Shown here: positions 36,073 to 46,488 of the stretch, one piece after another | How positions within the stretch are numbered: position 1 is the stretch's first letter | Layout of the letters: every line of letters begins with the position of its first letter | DNA from: Trichosphaerium sp. ATCC 40318 | Lineage: Eukaryota > Discosea > Flabellinia > Trichosidae | Reading direction: 5' to 3' | Assembly: GCA_038496445.1 (NCBI GenBank) | Contig: JALMLS010000467.1 | Span: 1-55,071 of the forward strand | DNA: 55,071 nt | Position numbers and translations under genes: made by a program | The notes under the pieces: generated by a model | Seen by the model: the letters and a program-made list of their open reading frames with translations, nothing else | The model's database searches: none | Told to the model about the DNA's origin: nothing

Positions 36073-38165
36073 TTATGTCTCTTCTATAGTCGTAATCTCG
36101 CCAACTGTGGCTACAGTCTTCTCAAGTTTTGTATCACTCAAGGTACCTTGAGGAGAAGATTGAGAGGAAGATTCTTCATTTTTGTATCTATCATTTGTTT
36201 TCATATTCATATCGATGATAGTCGGCCTACAAGATTACAATACATTACATGTTTGTAAGATAAAATAAAAAGCGTACTTTGCAGACTTATTGGCGGAAGA
36301 ATCAGATTTGCTTGTGCTTCTAGGAGGGTGTAATGAAACAAGTTGAACAGTTATCAATGCACTCATGATTAAGGAAAAAAACCACTCCCATAATACCCAC
36401 CCAGTAGGCTGTCCAGTAACTCCAGCCCTTAAAAAAAAATAAGAAAATATCGGTACATTTAGCAACCAACACGTGGTGTCAGTAAACAACGTACAGCAAC
36501 GAAATGAATATGAGGTATGCAAAAAATATAACTATGACAACAGCGTACAGTTGTGCTCTTATCTGTAAACGAGGTAAGTATGTACAAGCACAAAAACATA
36601 ACAGTACTGTACCAGAAATAGCTGTTTTCTTGTTTCACTGTTTTTTCCTTGTATTTTCTTTACTCTTCGTTTTAACCGATAAAGAGTAATGCAACAATAA
36701 ACCAATACTATAGTGTATCCAATAAAGTATAGTGTAGGAGAAATAGCTTGAACGATTGCTGGGAACTGAAAGAAATAAGAAAGTGTTTTCTACTACTGTT
36801 CATACCCGAAACAATATGTCTGCTATTGATATTGCTATCTCTTGAACAATAAGAAACGTGACCCAAGCATAGAATATCCACCTTTTTAAATAACTTACAT
36901 TAACACATTCTATGCTATAAATTATAGAAAAGATAATACCTGAAACGTGGGAGACCAGGATGAACCTGAAACTTGAGTGACTTCAAAAGAGTGTGCCTAA
37001 AAATAAAAAGATGAGGAAAAAAAACGCAAGAAAAGTAGGTACCACCACAAGGCCATTAAAAATAGAGGTGCAATCACAATTGGTACTGGTAATGTCTGTA
37101 TAAATGCTGTTTATAATAAAAAAATATGAGATTCTTTACTGGATTGTATTAACACTATGTACCTCTAAACCAAAAGGGACTTCGTCTTCTGCATCCTAAA
37201 GGGTCCACAGAAAAATGTATGAGCAGACCTTAATGAAAGTGTTATGAAGGACTCACATAGTAATACTATAATACCTATGGTTGAAACCAGGCATAATATC
37301 ATACAGCATAATCCAACAGTCATCTTACAACTACCATAGTACCTTACCAGCCTAACAATTCTTTGATACAAAACAAGTTAGTGTGGAATAGTTCAGCGTT
37401 CTATACGTACCTGTATACAGCAAATACAGCATTGAATAAACTGATTGCAATTAAAGATATTTGCCATGCCCACATCCATCCAGATTCGAATAAATCTATG
37501 AACTCATTGCGTTCTGAAATGTGTCAAAATACACAACAATAATTAAACAAATGGAATCTCAACAATTACCTGTTATCAGTTGAATGAATAGTGTTTGGTT
37601 TGGTTGTAAGATAGCTTCCATATCTTCAATAAGCACTGTGACTATCGGTACATTTATGTCAGTTGTGTCACTCCCGTCAAGAACATACATTTCCTGAACA
37701 ACAAACAAATAAGGATAGAATACCCAAAAAACAGAATTACGTTTCCAGCCAAGTCCCGAGGAGGCCCTAATATTGCGCACAACACTGCAATAGCTCCTTC
37801 GTCTTGTAATTTACGATACTTCGGTTCGTAAGGCTTGTCGCAAGTTCGTATGAGAACGATTTTTCCTACAATGGACTAAATGGGCTACTAAGCCGCTTAA
37901 TATGTATGAATTACCTGTTTTATTTGAGTGAGTGGTGTCAACAAGCTGACCTCGGACAGGGCTGAAATCTACAGTATTACCATCGTATTTTTGAGGCCAC
38001 ACGCGTATAGATACGTTTGATAACGTCTGAGGTGTTATTACGTGTATTGACGCAAAGACTTGCAATACTATAATTAAAAACGCTAATCGGGTAACAATTA
38101 GATTTAAAACAATAAATATCAACGTTAGACATGACATTACCAAGTATATGCGTACAACCAGCCAT
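36073..38165 (-). CDS. PA-domain seven-helix membrane protein, copy B
   Basis: Start at 38165: MAGCTHIL joins in phase to VLQVFASIHV, forming a short signal peptide. VITPQTLSNVSIRVWPQKYD opens the ectodomain. The PA domain contains CDKPYEPKYRKLQDEGAIAV-type sequence and INVPIVTVLIEDM. The membrane part includes GWMWAWQISLIAISLFNAVF, a DPLG-type loop (VDPLGCRRRSPFW), PVPIVIAPLFLMALWW and GWVLWEWFFSLIMSALITVQ, then LHPPRSTSKSDSSANKS and a tail PTIIDMNMKTNDRYKNEE ending ITTIEET at 36073. Exons and introns align with copy C at high nucleotide identity. A retrotransposon is inserted about 31 bp upstream of its start codon. Confidence 0.72.
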
Positions 38166-38195
38166 CTTTGTTAAAAACAAATAACATCCGAAAGG

Positions 38196-38208
38196 TTTCG
38201 GAGTTTTA
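38196..38208. repeat. Target-site duplication, left copy
   Basis: TTTCGGAGTTTTA, identical to 46203-46215. It lies 31 bp upstream of the copy B start. Confidence 0.7.
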
Positions 38209-38310
38209 GTTAGTTTATTGTTATTTTGTTAAGGCAGGTCATTGAACAAAGCGCCCTAAAGTCGCATTCTCTTCCCCTGAAGATTGTTCGATTCTGCCGT
38301 GTTAGATTTA

Positions 38311-41300
38311 TTATTTACCTCTATCAATTGGAAAAATTTCAGTAATTGGTATATTACCGTATCTGATATTCCAGCGTATGTAATCTGTGCTTACGTATTG
38401 TTTAAGGTGTTTCTTTATTTTTATTGTTCTATTGCACCTTACGCGGTATTTTTCGTATAGTAATCTCGTATATAATGTGTTGAGTTTATTCGCTAATTTT
38501 GTGGCAGATGCAGGTTCGATTTCGAAGTTTGTTTCTAGTTCTTTTACAAATTTTTTAGTTACGTATCCTTGTGCTCCACGGTATAGGTTCGGGTCGTTAG
38601 CTTCTTCTTCAGTAGTGAATATCCATTTCACTTTGAATGGTTTTGGGTTATTAATTTCTTTTTTTCCTATTATCGCTAGTTCTAATCTTTCGTTTGACGG
38701 TTCCTCCTTTCGGAACCATTTACATTTACAGAAGGAGTTCTTTGGGTTCACAATATTGTTGTATTTCTTTTTATTGCTTACTTTATCCTCTACGTTGTTT
38801 TTTAGGTGTTCTTGCGTTATTCGGTTTGCGTGATGTTGCAGTCTTTCAAAGAAGTATGTTGAGTGACATAAGACAAAGTGCGTAAAGTTTTCTTCTTTTT
38901 CTAATTTCTTACGGGATTGGCATATAGAACAAAAAGGATTAGGGTACATTTTCATGTATCTCGCTTGAGTGATTGGGAATTTTATATGTTTACCTTTTTT
39001 ATGCATGAAATTATTTAATGGAAGGCCGTTGCTTCTTACTTTTAACAGCCATGACGATATCGTTCTGTCAATATGTAGTTTATTTTCTGTAACGCTGGCT
39101 TTGAAATTGATATTTTTTCTCGTTCTACAGTGTTTGTTAGAGTTCTCTTCGAGTTTGTCGAAAAAATATTCTGTAAAGCTATTTGTTACATGTTCTCTCA
39201 ATCCTGATTCAAGTATGGATCCATTGAACGTTATATTCCAGTTTGGTAGACCTTTTGGGATTCCTATAACTTTATTGTTACTTCTTTCTTTATCCGCTAG
39301 TTTGTCTGCTTTAAAATTCATTAGTAAGAGTTTTTGCGTGATGATGGTACCGTGTTTACTTTCCAGTTGTTTGATTCGTTTAACGATATTAGGTTTATTA
39401 GCTTTTATTTTATCTTCTAGGGTGTGACTAGGCACCCATAAGAATCTAATTGGTTCCGATCTTTTATTAATTTCTCTGTGGATTCTGTTAATGGTATGGT
39501 AATGCGGTTTGTTTATCTTTTTCTTTTTTGGCCAGTTATTCCAGTTGATGATAGATTCTATTGCTGATGTACAGTCTGAGGCAATCATTATTTTGGTGTC
39601 TAATGGAGATATTTTTAGTACTACTTCTATTGCTTCTAATTCCGCGTTAATTGACGTTTTGTTAAATAAAACTGGGAGGCTAATGTTGATATTATTTGGG
39701 GCATATATGCCTATACCTGCTTCGCCTTTATTTGATAGAGAGCCATCTGTAGCTATTGTGATATATTCATTGATGATGAGAGCGTTATTGTTGAATTCGG
39801 TTTTATCTCTTCTTGTCATTTTTCTTTCTATCTTTGATAATTCGTAATTGTGTTGTAATCTTAGGCCTGTTTTTTTTAGTAATTCTGAGGCAATCGTTAC
39901 CGAGTCTGAGTTTATATCAATATCTAATTCTTCATTTGTATTACATGAGGTACAGTACGTGGGTGAAGAGAAACATCTTCTTTCCGTGATTTTCCGTAGT
40001 GCTATATTGTCTGAATTTAGGCATTTTGAGATTAGGTTATTAACGTAACCCACTGTCTGATTTACGAAGAGGGATTTTAGGTTAGCGCCTGTAAGGGGTA
40101 TTAGGAATCTTGCATTGAGAAGGTTATGACGTAGTTTGGCTGAGCCTTTAATTATACCTATTGCGTTGTTGTCCATTTCGTTAAGTGCTTCATTTCCCAA
40201 AAAGATCGAGGTGCTTACAAAATCTACAGCTGGATTAATTACTGTATTGATTAGTTTAACTTTGTTGTGTACCGATAGTTTATTAGACCAAAGCGTCTTA
40301 AGTCTTTTTCTGTGAGTAGCAACTGTTTTATTTATCTGTTTTGTAAAGTCAAGGTTTGCATTCGTTAAAATACCTAGGTCTTTGTAATTTGTTTTTTCGT
40401 CTATGACCGGTATGATTTTGTCTTTCCAGATTAATGATGGTATGTTTTTCAAGTTTACGTACTTGTTGTATGTTAGGGCTGATTTGGAGCAGTTTATTTC
40501 CATTCCGAAAAAAGAGCACCATTTTTTTAGTATTTTGAACATTTTTTCCATGTCTTGTTTAGATTTGGCCATAATTTTCAGGTCATCCGCATATGCTAGC
40601 ACTGCAATTATGATATCTGACCACATATACCCCAGGTTAGATTGTTCTAATTCTTTAAGTAAGACGTTAATGAAAAGGGAGAAAAGGATAGGGCTTATTA
40701 CGTCACCTTGTCTAACGCCTTTGTTTATGGGAAATTTCTTTGATCCTACTGGGATATTTAACTCTGTACTCACATCTTTCAGTAGGGACATAATTATGTC
40801 GCACCATTCTTTGGATAGTCCTTGTATTTTCAGTGCTGCCAGAAGGGCCCAGAATTGTACCGAATCGTAAGCCTTCTTGAAATCTATGTAAAGGATAAAT
40901 AAAGGTTTTTTTTTTAAATTTGCGTCTTCTAGTATTTGGTGATACATTTTGTGAGCCATGTGGATCGATCTATTGTTATAGAACCCAAATTGGAAATCTG
41001 ATATTACCTTGTTCCTCCTTAGGATACTTGTTAGTCTCTTCGTTATAAGTGTGCTGTAGATTTTGTACATCGAGTTTAAGAGGCATATTGGGCGGTATTG
41101 TGAGACGTCATCCTTTTTCTGTTTGTTTTTTTCAAGAAGGATCATCGTTGATTCTTTCCATTGCCCTGGTATTTTCTTTGTTTTGAGGCATATGTTGCAT
41201 AAGTTCTTTATTATTTTTATATTGTCGTATGAAAGTTCTTTATATATTTCGGCTCCTAGGCCAGTCGTACCTGGTGCTTTGAAAGACTTCATCTGTTTTA

Positions 41301-44300
41301 TAATTGTGGTTATTTCTAGCGTATTTATACTACATATTTCCTGATTGTATATCGTGTTGAAACTAGCTTTAAAGTTAGGAGGTCTTGAGAGTGTAGGTAT
41401 TGGACATTTTTTACTTTGGTCTTTGTATGGGTGATCGAAGTTGCTTTCAAATAGTTTAGACCAAAAGCTATAAAACTCATTGAAGATGGATTCGTCATCG
41501 TTCATTATTATTGGAATACCGTCGATTGAGCTTATAACACTTTCTGTGAAAGAGTTAGTTCCTTTTTTGTCGTTGAATTGTTTTAAATATTTGTATTTCT
41601 TGTATACCGTACGGTTCGATAGTTCTGAAAGTTCATCTATTGATCTGTCTACGCAGATTTTCTTCATGTTGTTTGTGAGGGCTTTGATCCAATGATTTAG
41701 TAAATTCGTGTTCTTTTTTAATATGATTTTTTGTACCGAGTTTTTTTCTTCAATTCTTGGGATCCTTAGGAGTTTGTTTTCTTCAGCTTTGTCCATCCAT
41801 TTATTTACTTTGTTTATATTTCTATTGATAGGTCTATTAGGTTCCTCATTAGTTATTTGGTTATTGATCTTTCTACACATATTTTTTAGGCTTTTTAATC
41901 TTTTATGTTCTGAGTGTTCCACGTACGGTTTTCTGTTGTGATTGTTGTTTCTGATTCCTACTTCTCTAGCTGTGTATTTAAATAATTCTTTTGTAAAATT
42001 CGTTACTGCTCTGTCGACATAAATGTCACTTAGGTACTCGTCTTCTCCTGCATTTTTAATTAAATTCATAGTGTAGTCAGAGGGAGAGAAGAGAGGGATT
42101 TTGAGCTTTAGCTTTGGACTTCTCGTGTTTAGTTTCTTCTTTGTTTTTCTTGTCTTGGGTGTGTTCTTTACTTTGCTACATGGGATGAAACGTGTTGTCA
42201 ATATAATTGGTTTATGATCTGATGCGCACTCGTCTAATATTGTAATTAGTGATGATGTTTTTTTGGGATTTGTGGTTAACGCGAAGTCGATTCTTTCATG
42301 GAGTGTACCTTTACCATATTTCTTTATTTTTGTATTTAGTTTGAAGGTAAGACTCTTAGTACAGTTCTTTAAGTGATCTATTGGGTCTGTAAGGCCGTTA
42401 TGTAACTTAAATGTATTGAGAATGTTTTCGTACTTTGTTTTGATTTCTATGAATTTTTCGTTGAACCAAAATTGTTTATCTTTGTCGTATTGGGCCATAT
42501 TCCAGTCCCCTATGAGTATTACGTTATTGATATCCTTATTTTTGTTTGTCATTTTTTTTGTGAACTTACTGATGATTTCGAGTTGTTCGATTTTGTTGTG
42601 GATTTTATAAGCGCATAGATACACATTGTATATTAGCGTTAGTTTGTTGTCTTTGTTTTTGATGGTGATGGCTTGGAAGAAATTATTTGGATGACTAATT
42701 ATTTTTGTAACTTTCATTAGCTCCTTGTGAACGAGGATTGCGAGGCCGCCTTTTGCTCTTGCCGATTTCGTTGTTAGTTTGTTTTTTAGGTCTATTTTTT
42801 CTGCATCAGACCAAGACATGTTATCTATGAGATCAGAGTTAGTCTTCATGTACGTGTTATTTATTTCATTTCTATTTGGGACGTTTGCGAAGAATTTGAA
42901 GTTTATGAAGTGTTTTTTGAGTACTTTGTTGAAGGCGTCGCTCTTTATTTGTTCCGTGGATCTATGTATTTCTTGAAGGCATATGATATCTAGGTTATTA
43001 TTTTCGATTAGTGCTTTCACATTGCTTGATTTAGTTTCTATCCTACCTTTAATGTTCCATGAGGCAATGTTTATCTTGTTTTTGTATGATTTCGTAGTTT
43101 TTTGTTTGCCTCCTCCTCTTAGACGCCTTATAATTGTTATTTTGTTATTGATAAGCGTACTTACGCGTGACGATGTAGTAACGTACTTGAAACAGGAGAG
43201 AAAGAAAAAGTCGTCAATCTTGGCATCAGAGTTAGGTTTCATTATGTTATTTAGGAGCGTACTTATCTTTATATCATAGTGACATGTGTAGAGGGTGGAA
43301 AAGAAGCCGTTGATTTGGATGGTCTTTGGTTTTCTAAATTTGAGGACTTGACAAATATTGTGAACTATACGTGGTATGATTAATCGATTAATACAAATGT
43401 TAGAGGAAAAACCATGTTTATTAGGTATCTTAACATGTACGAAAAGGGGCTTTCGGTTGAACTCTAAAAATAATTTGGGTCTTAATGCTGTCGTAGCGCG
43501 TCGTGCATCGTATCTAGAATCTTTTATCGCCAAAACGAAGAAGTCTTTGTTTCTTGTTAATCTTGAGAGAGAACATTCCTTTGAACTGTCTTTCAACAGT
43601 CTTCTTAGCAGATACACTACCGAAACTGACAATATAATGCGATGTCTTGTTACCTTTTGCTGTGCAATCATAGCAAATACTGCGGGCGTATACCTAATAT
43701 CCTTAGAAGCTATGTAAGTTGTTTTTGTTACCTTAATTTCAGCGAGTGCAATTAAAATATCTTTAGGAGTGCCCATCCATGTCTTACCAAGATACAAGGA
43801 GAGATTCTTGTCAAATTTCATTCTACAAGGAATAAAGCGACCGAACCCATTATCTTCTGCTAGAGCAAGGTGATATCCAGCGTTCTTGAGGACTGTAACT
43901 ACTGAGCTCTTGTTTTGGTTTGGAGCTAAGATAATATCGGCGATAAATGACGTCCTTGATATTCCGTGGTTCGAATACGTTTGAGAGTCTACTATTACCG
44001 CTGGTTTTGGAGCATTGGGTTTCCATTTGGTCAAGATGTCGTTAACATTGAAGGGCTCGGTGTTACTCCATAGCGTCAGTATACGGCAGTTCATGAAATC
44101 TTCCATATAGCGAAGGAAATCAATCAACGTTTTGGTTCTGTCGATATCGAAGAAGGTATGAGCACTGGCAGGAATCAAGTTCTTTCTCAGCGTATCTTTG
44201 AAGAATTTGACTTCTTCTAAGTACGCTTCAGGAACAGTACCAATTTTCAAACCAAAAACGAATGCGCAATGACCATGTGGAAGGGGAACTGATGCGTAAC

Positions 44301-46131
44301 CAACATATCCTATAGCATGATGAGTATTTGTTAACATTAAATAAAACTGTTTTTTTAGATTTTTTGTATTTTCGTAATTACTGCAATTGTTTACATTGTA
44401 TTTTACAGTGCGAGAGGTATTGATATTTTTGAAGGTGTTGAAACGGGCATAGTTTAGTTCGTATTTTTTGAAAACAAGGGAGGATTTAGTTTTTAGTTTA
44501 GAGAAAATGTTCGTTTTAGATTTGTTTAATACTACATTTTCAGAAAAGGAAAGAGAGTGAAGAGATAATGTCTTCTTTTGTTTAAAAGAGGAGAAAATAT
44601 AAAAGCGAATCTTAAAAATAGGGTTTACGTTACCTTTAGTTAGCCAGTTTCTGAATTTAGTAGGTAACTCTATCATCTTATTAACATCGATATCGGGAGA
44701 TATTGGACCGCCTGGGTAGAAAACACCGAAAGCCGCTGAGAAGTGGATGAGCTGTGTCCATTCCACCAAGCGACCATAGCGCGTCGAAAGATCAACCTTA
44801 TCTGGGTCATGTTGTTCGTTTGCAAAGATACCATCCTCGTCCTGAAGAGAGATTAGGATTTTTTGGAGTTTGAGAAAAAGAAAAGAAGGTGATACAATAC
44901 TTACTTCCTCGTCCTTGTTGGATGCATTAACAAAAGAGAGGAGAAGGTTTATATTCTCTTGTTCTTCTCTCTTTGTAATGGAATCCAGGACTTGTTTTTC
45001 GAGGGTTGCTTTGAAGGGACTATCTTGGAGTGATCCTAGTCTTACCATAGCTTCTTCACGGGTCATATTGGCGAAACCATTGAGACGATTGTTGTTGTTA
45101 TTTGCAGACATGTTGTGTATGTGTTGATGAGGCGACAAAAAGGATAAGGACTGAAAATAAATTATTTTATTAATTTTATTATATGTCCGTCGGGAGTTTA
45201 TGGGGGAGTGTGGTTTTCCATCACTTGTGTTATATTTGTTTCTGTTGTATCTTTTTTTGAGATTTGGCTTTGCCGTAAAATGTTTACTTCTACTTCTTTT
45301 ATTCTTGATTTCTGAACATTCGTTGGAGTAATTTGTGTTGTTATTTGGGGTGTTGTTTAGGGACATTATGAGTTCTGGTAAGATTTGAAAAGCTATTATG
45401 CGAAAATATAAAGAGACGAGAGGGAGAATTTTAAAGTTTACTGTACTTACCTTTTTGTAATGTACGTTGTTACGCGTTTTGCAATTGTGTGGGATTTTTG
45501 TATTTTCTGTAAGAAGGAGGAGCAAGATAAATGTAATACTTGGTAACGTTACGGTTGCCAGGATTAAAGGTTTGGGTAGATTTGTTTTTATTACGTTTTT
45601 TACAACATTTTTTACTAATCTTGAGGGGAAAGAGGTATATGTGAGGTTGTGGTAACTAAGCGTTTTGTGTTTTGTGTGTTTTCTGTAGATGAATTCCGTG
45701 TTTATCTTAATTTGTCTATTCTCTTGATGGTAATGAGGTTGATTTATACGTACTGGCACGGTGTCTGTTACTAGTCTTTTGTGGTTTGGGTTGTATCTTT
45801 CGAAAGATTTTGTGTTTGGGTTGCATATGTCTATCGACGATAGGTACAAACCTAACACTAGAATTCTCATTATGATTATTGATATTTTCTTAAGGTTAAT
45901 TCTCGATTTTTGGGGAGAAGCTCGAACTCGCTTCTTCGCTACACCGCGGCACCTTATGGTATAAGCCTTGGCCGGTGTAATTGCACGATATTCCCTCGAT
46001 TTTTTTTTGTTTTTTGTTTTTTGTTTTTGTTTACGGGGAACTTGTTCCCCGACCAGCACGTTAGCCGACGGTTGCAAAACTTTTTGGCCATCGACCAACG
46101 TACCGGTTCCTTTTGACGTTGTCGATGGCAT
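38311..46131 (-). CDS. LINE polyprotein: gag-like, ubiquitin-like segment, endonuclease, RT, RNase H, zinc finger
   Basis: A single 2606-residue frame. Residues 1-340 are basic and low-complexity. A gag-like region begins at MSANNNNNRLNG (about 340). Residues about 936-1007 look ubiquitin-like, ending NKITIIRRLRGG at 1007. An APE-type endonuclease follows (SWNIKG 1024-1029, LQEIH 1052-1056, GDWN 1208-1211, RIDF 1280-1283, SDHKP 1304-1308). The reverse transcriptase has LYIDFKKAYDS, GVRQGDVISP and YADD at 1847-1850. RNase H has TDGSLS near 2130, NAELEAIE, ASDCTSAI and VPSHT. A CxxC...HxxxxC zinc motif (CSICQ...HFVLCHS) lies near 2400, then a C-terminal extension to PIDRGK. It should copy its own RNA into nicked target DNA. 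The clade is not resolved (I/Tad/Ingi-like layout). Confidence 0.9.
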   Translation of the reverse strand: MPSTTSKGTGTLVDGQKVLQPSANVLVGEQVPRKQKQKTKNKKKSREYRAITPAKAYTIRCRGVAKKRVRASPQKSRINLKKISIIIMRILVLGLYLSSIDICNPNTKSFERYNPNHKRLVTDTVPVRINQPHYHQENRQIKINTEFIYRKHTKHKTLSYHNLTYTSFPSRLVKNVVKNVIKTNLPKPLILATVTLPSITFILLLLLTENTKIPHNCKTRNNVHYKKVSTVNFKILPLVSLYFRIIAFQILPELIMSLNNTPNNNTNYSNECSEIKNKRSRSKHFTAKPNLKKRYNRNKYNTSDGKPHSPINSRRTYNKINKIIYFQSLSFLSPHQHIHNMSANNNNNRLNGFANMTREEAMVRLGSLQDSPFKATLEKQVLDSITKREEQENINLLLSFVNASNKDEEVSIVSPSFLFLKLQKILISLQDEDGIFANEQHDPDKVDLSTRYGRLVEWTQLIHFSAAFGVFYPGGPISPDIDVNKMIELPTKFRNWLTKGNVNPIFKIRFYIFSSFKQKKTLSLHSLSFSENVVLNKSKTNIFSKLKTKSSLVFKKYELNYARFNTFKNINTSRTVKYNVNNCSNYENTKNLKKQFYLMLTNTHHAIGYVGYASVPLPHGHCAFVFGLKIGTVPEAYLEEVKFFKDTLRKNLIPASAHTFFDIDRTKTLIDFLRYMEDFMNCRILTLWSNTEPFNVNDILTKWKPNAPKPAVIVDSQTYSNHGISRTSFIADIILAPNQNKSSVVTVLKNAGYHLALAEDNGFGRFIPCRMKFDKNLSLYLGKTWMGTPKDILIALAEIKVTKTTYIASKDIRYTPAVFAMIAQQKVTRHRIILSVSVVYLLRRLLKDSSKECSLSRLTRNKDFFVLAIKDSRYDARRATTALRPKLFLEFNRKPLFVHVKIPNKHGFSSNICINRLIIPRIVHNICQVLKFRKPKTIQINGFFSTLYTCHYDIKISTLLNNIMKPNSDAKIDDFFFLSCFKYVTTSSRVSTLINNKITIIRRLRGGGKQKTTKSYKNKINIASWNIKGRIETKSSNVKALIENNNLDIICLQEIHRSTEQIKSDAFNKVLKKHFINFKFFANVPNRNEINNTYMKTNSDLIDNMSWSDAEKIDLKNKLTTKSARAKGGLAILVHKELMKVTKIISHPNNFFQAITIKNKDNKLTLIYNVYLCAYKIHNKIEQLEIISKFTKKMTNKNKDINNVILIGDWNMAQYDKDKQFWFNEKFIEIKTKYENILNTFKLHNGLTDPIDHLKNCTKSLTFKLNTKIKKYGKGTLHERIDFALTTNPKKTSSLITILDECASDHKPIILTTRFIPCSKVKNTPKTRKTKKKLNTRSPKLKLKIPLFSPSDYTMNLIKNAGEDEYLSDIYVDRAVTNFTKELFKYTAREVGIRNNNHNRKPYVEHSEHKRLKSLKNMCRKINNQITNEEPNRPINRNINKVNKWMDKAEENKLLRIPRIEEKNSVQKIILKKNTNLLNHWIKALTNNMKKICVDRSIDELSELSNRTVYKKYKYLKQFNDKKGTNSFTESVISSIDGIPIIMNDDESIFNEFYSFWSKLFESNFDHPYKDQSKKCPIPTLSRPPNFKASFNTIYNQEICSINTLEITTIIKQMKSFKAPGTTGLGAEIYKELSYDNIKIIKNLCNICLKTKKIPGQWKESTMILLEKNKQKKDDVSQYRPICLLNSMYKIYSTLITKRLTSILRRNKVISDFQFGFYNNRSIHMAHKMYHQILEDANLKKKPLFILYIDFKKAYDSVQFWALLAALKIQGLSKEWCDIIMSLLKDVSTELNIPVGSKKFPINKGVRQGDVISPILFSLFINVLLKELEQSNLGYMWSDIIIAVLAYADDLKIMAKSKQDMEKMFKILKKWCSFFGMEINCSKSALTYNKYVNLKNIPSLIWKDKIIPVIDEKTNYKDLGILTNANLDFTKQINKTVATHRKRLKTLWSNKLSVHNKVKLINTVINPAVDFVSTSIFLGNEALNEMDNNAIGIIKGSAKLRHNLLNARFLIPLTGANLKSLFVNQTVGYVNNLISKCLNSDNIALRKITERRCFSSPTYCTSCNTNEELDIDINSDSVTIASELLKKTGLRLQHNYELSKIERKMTRRDKTEFNNNALIINEYITIATDGSLSNKGEAGIGIYAPNNINISLPVLFNKTSINAELEAIEVVLKISPLDTKIMIASDCTSAIESIINWNNWPKKKKINKPHYHTINRIHREINKRSEPIRFLWVPSHTLEDKIKANKPNIVKRIKQLESKHGTIITQKLLLMNFKADKLADKERSNNKVIGIPKGLPNWNITFNGSILESGLREHVTNSFTEYFFDKLEENSNKHCRTRKNINFKASVTENKLHIDRTISSWLLKVRSNGLPLNNFMHKKGKHIKFPITQARYMKMYPNPFCSICQSRKKLEKEENFTHFVLCHSTYFFERLQHHANRITQEHLKNNVEDKVSNKKKYNNIVNPKNSFCKCKWFRKEEPSNERLELAIIGKKEINNPKPFKVKWIFTTEEEANDPNLYRGAQGYVTKKFVKELETNFEIEPASATKLANKLNTLYTRLLYEKYRVRCNRTIKIKKHLKQYVSTDYIRWNIRYGNIPITEIFPIDRGK
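44310..44633 (-). other. Intron-like segment inside LINE frame, 324 nt, stop-free
   Basis: Donor AAAG|GTAACG and acceptor GCTATAG|GA, phase 1 on both sides, a multiple of three, no in-frame stop. Removal joins NWLTKG to YVGYASVPLPHG. Confidence 0.45.
44842..44904 (-). other. Intron-like segment inside LINE frame, 63 nt, stop-free
   Basis: Donor GAGGAA|GTAAGT, pyrimidine-rich body, acceptor CTCTTCAG|GACG, phase 0, 21 codons without stop. Removal joins NKDEE to DEDGIF. It looks exactly like a host intron. Confidence 0.55.
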
Positions 46132-46202
46132 AGATCTTGTTTTATTTAATTAGCGTCGTTGCCCAGGGTGAACTGCGTGGAAGTCGCTGGTGTTGTCACC
46201 CC

Positions 46203-46215
46203 TTTCGGAGTTTTA
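46203..46215. repeat. Target-site duplication, right copy
   Basis: TTTCGGAGTTTTA, identical to 38196-38208, at the 5' end of the LINE. Confidence 0.7.
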
Positions 46216-46488
46216 TTAATACCCTGGTGACTTAAGACAAGGAAAATCCTATTCTAGAATTTCTTAGTCGATCATTTGAGCGGGTTAGAGGACATTAAGC
46301 AATAATATTTTTATCTCTTATGCATGTTGTTCGAGCAAGTTCAGAGTTGTCTATCTGTCTCACAAAAACTAACAATAACACCATCACAGGTAATTGTAAG
46401 GTGTCATTGTACCGGTTTTCTTGAACAGTATTTTTAAACCAAACATAAATACAATTTATTATTATTTTCCTAAAACATAGTGTTGTTT

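Larger units (their letters stand above)
38209..46202 (-). mobile_element. Non-LTR (LINE) retrotransposon, full length, APE/RT/RNase H type
   Basis: An element of about 7994 bp with its 5' end at 46202 (sense strand begins GGGGTGACAACACCAGCG) and an A-rich 3' end (AACAAAATAACAATAAACTA...) at 38209. It is bounded by a perfect 13-bp direct duplication and carries one intact 2606-codon frame. The intact frame and perfect duplication suggest a young, possibly active insertion. Joining the flanks recreates a sequence resembling the promoter of copy C (TTCGGAGTT...CTTAAG), which supports the boundaries. No CACGTG hexamer was seen inside, unlike host DNA. Confidence 0.85.

Noticed and set aside
45905-45960. 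tRNA-like string on the minus strand (GGTGCCGCGG...GAGTTCGAGC)
   Set aside because: It has a weak T-loop-like word but no cloverleaf I could draw, and it lies inside the coding frame.
38387-46116. Many plus-strand frames of 60-155 residues opposite the retrotransposon
   Set aside because: They are antisense shadows of the long polyprotein frame, hydrophobic because they read Lys/Asn codons backwards, with no domain or splice support.
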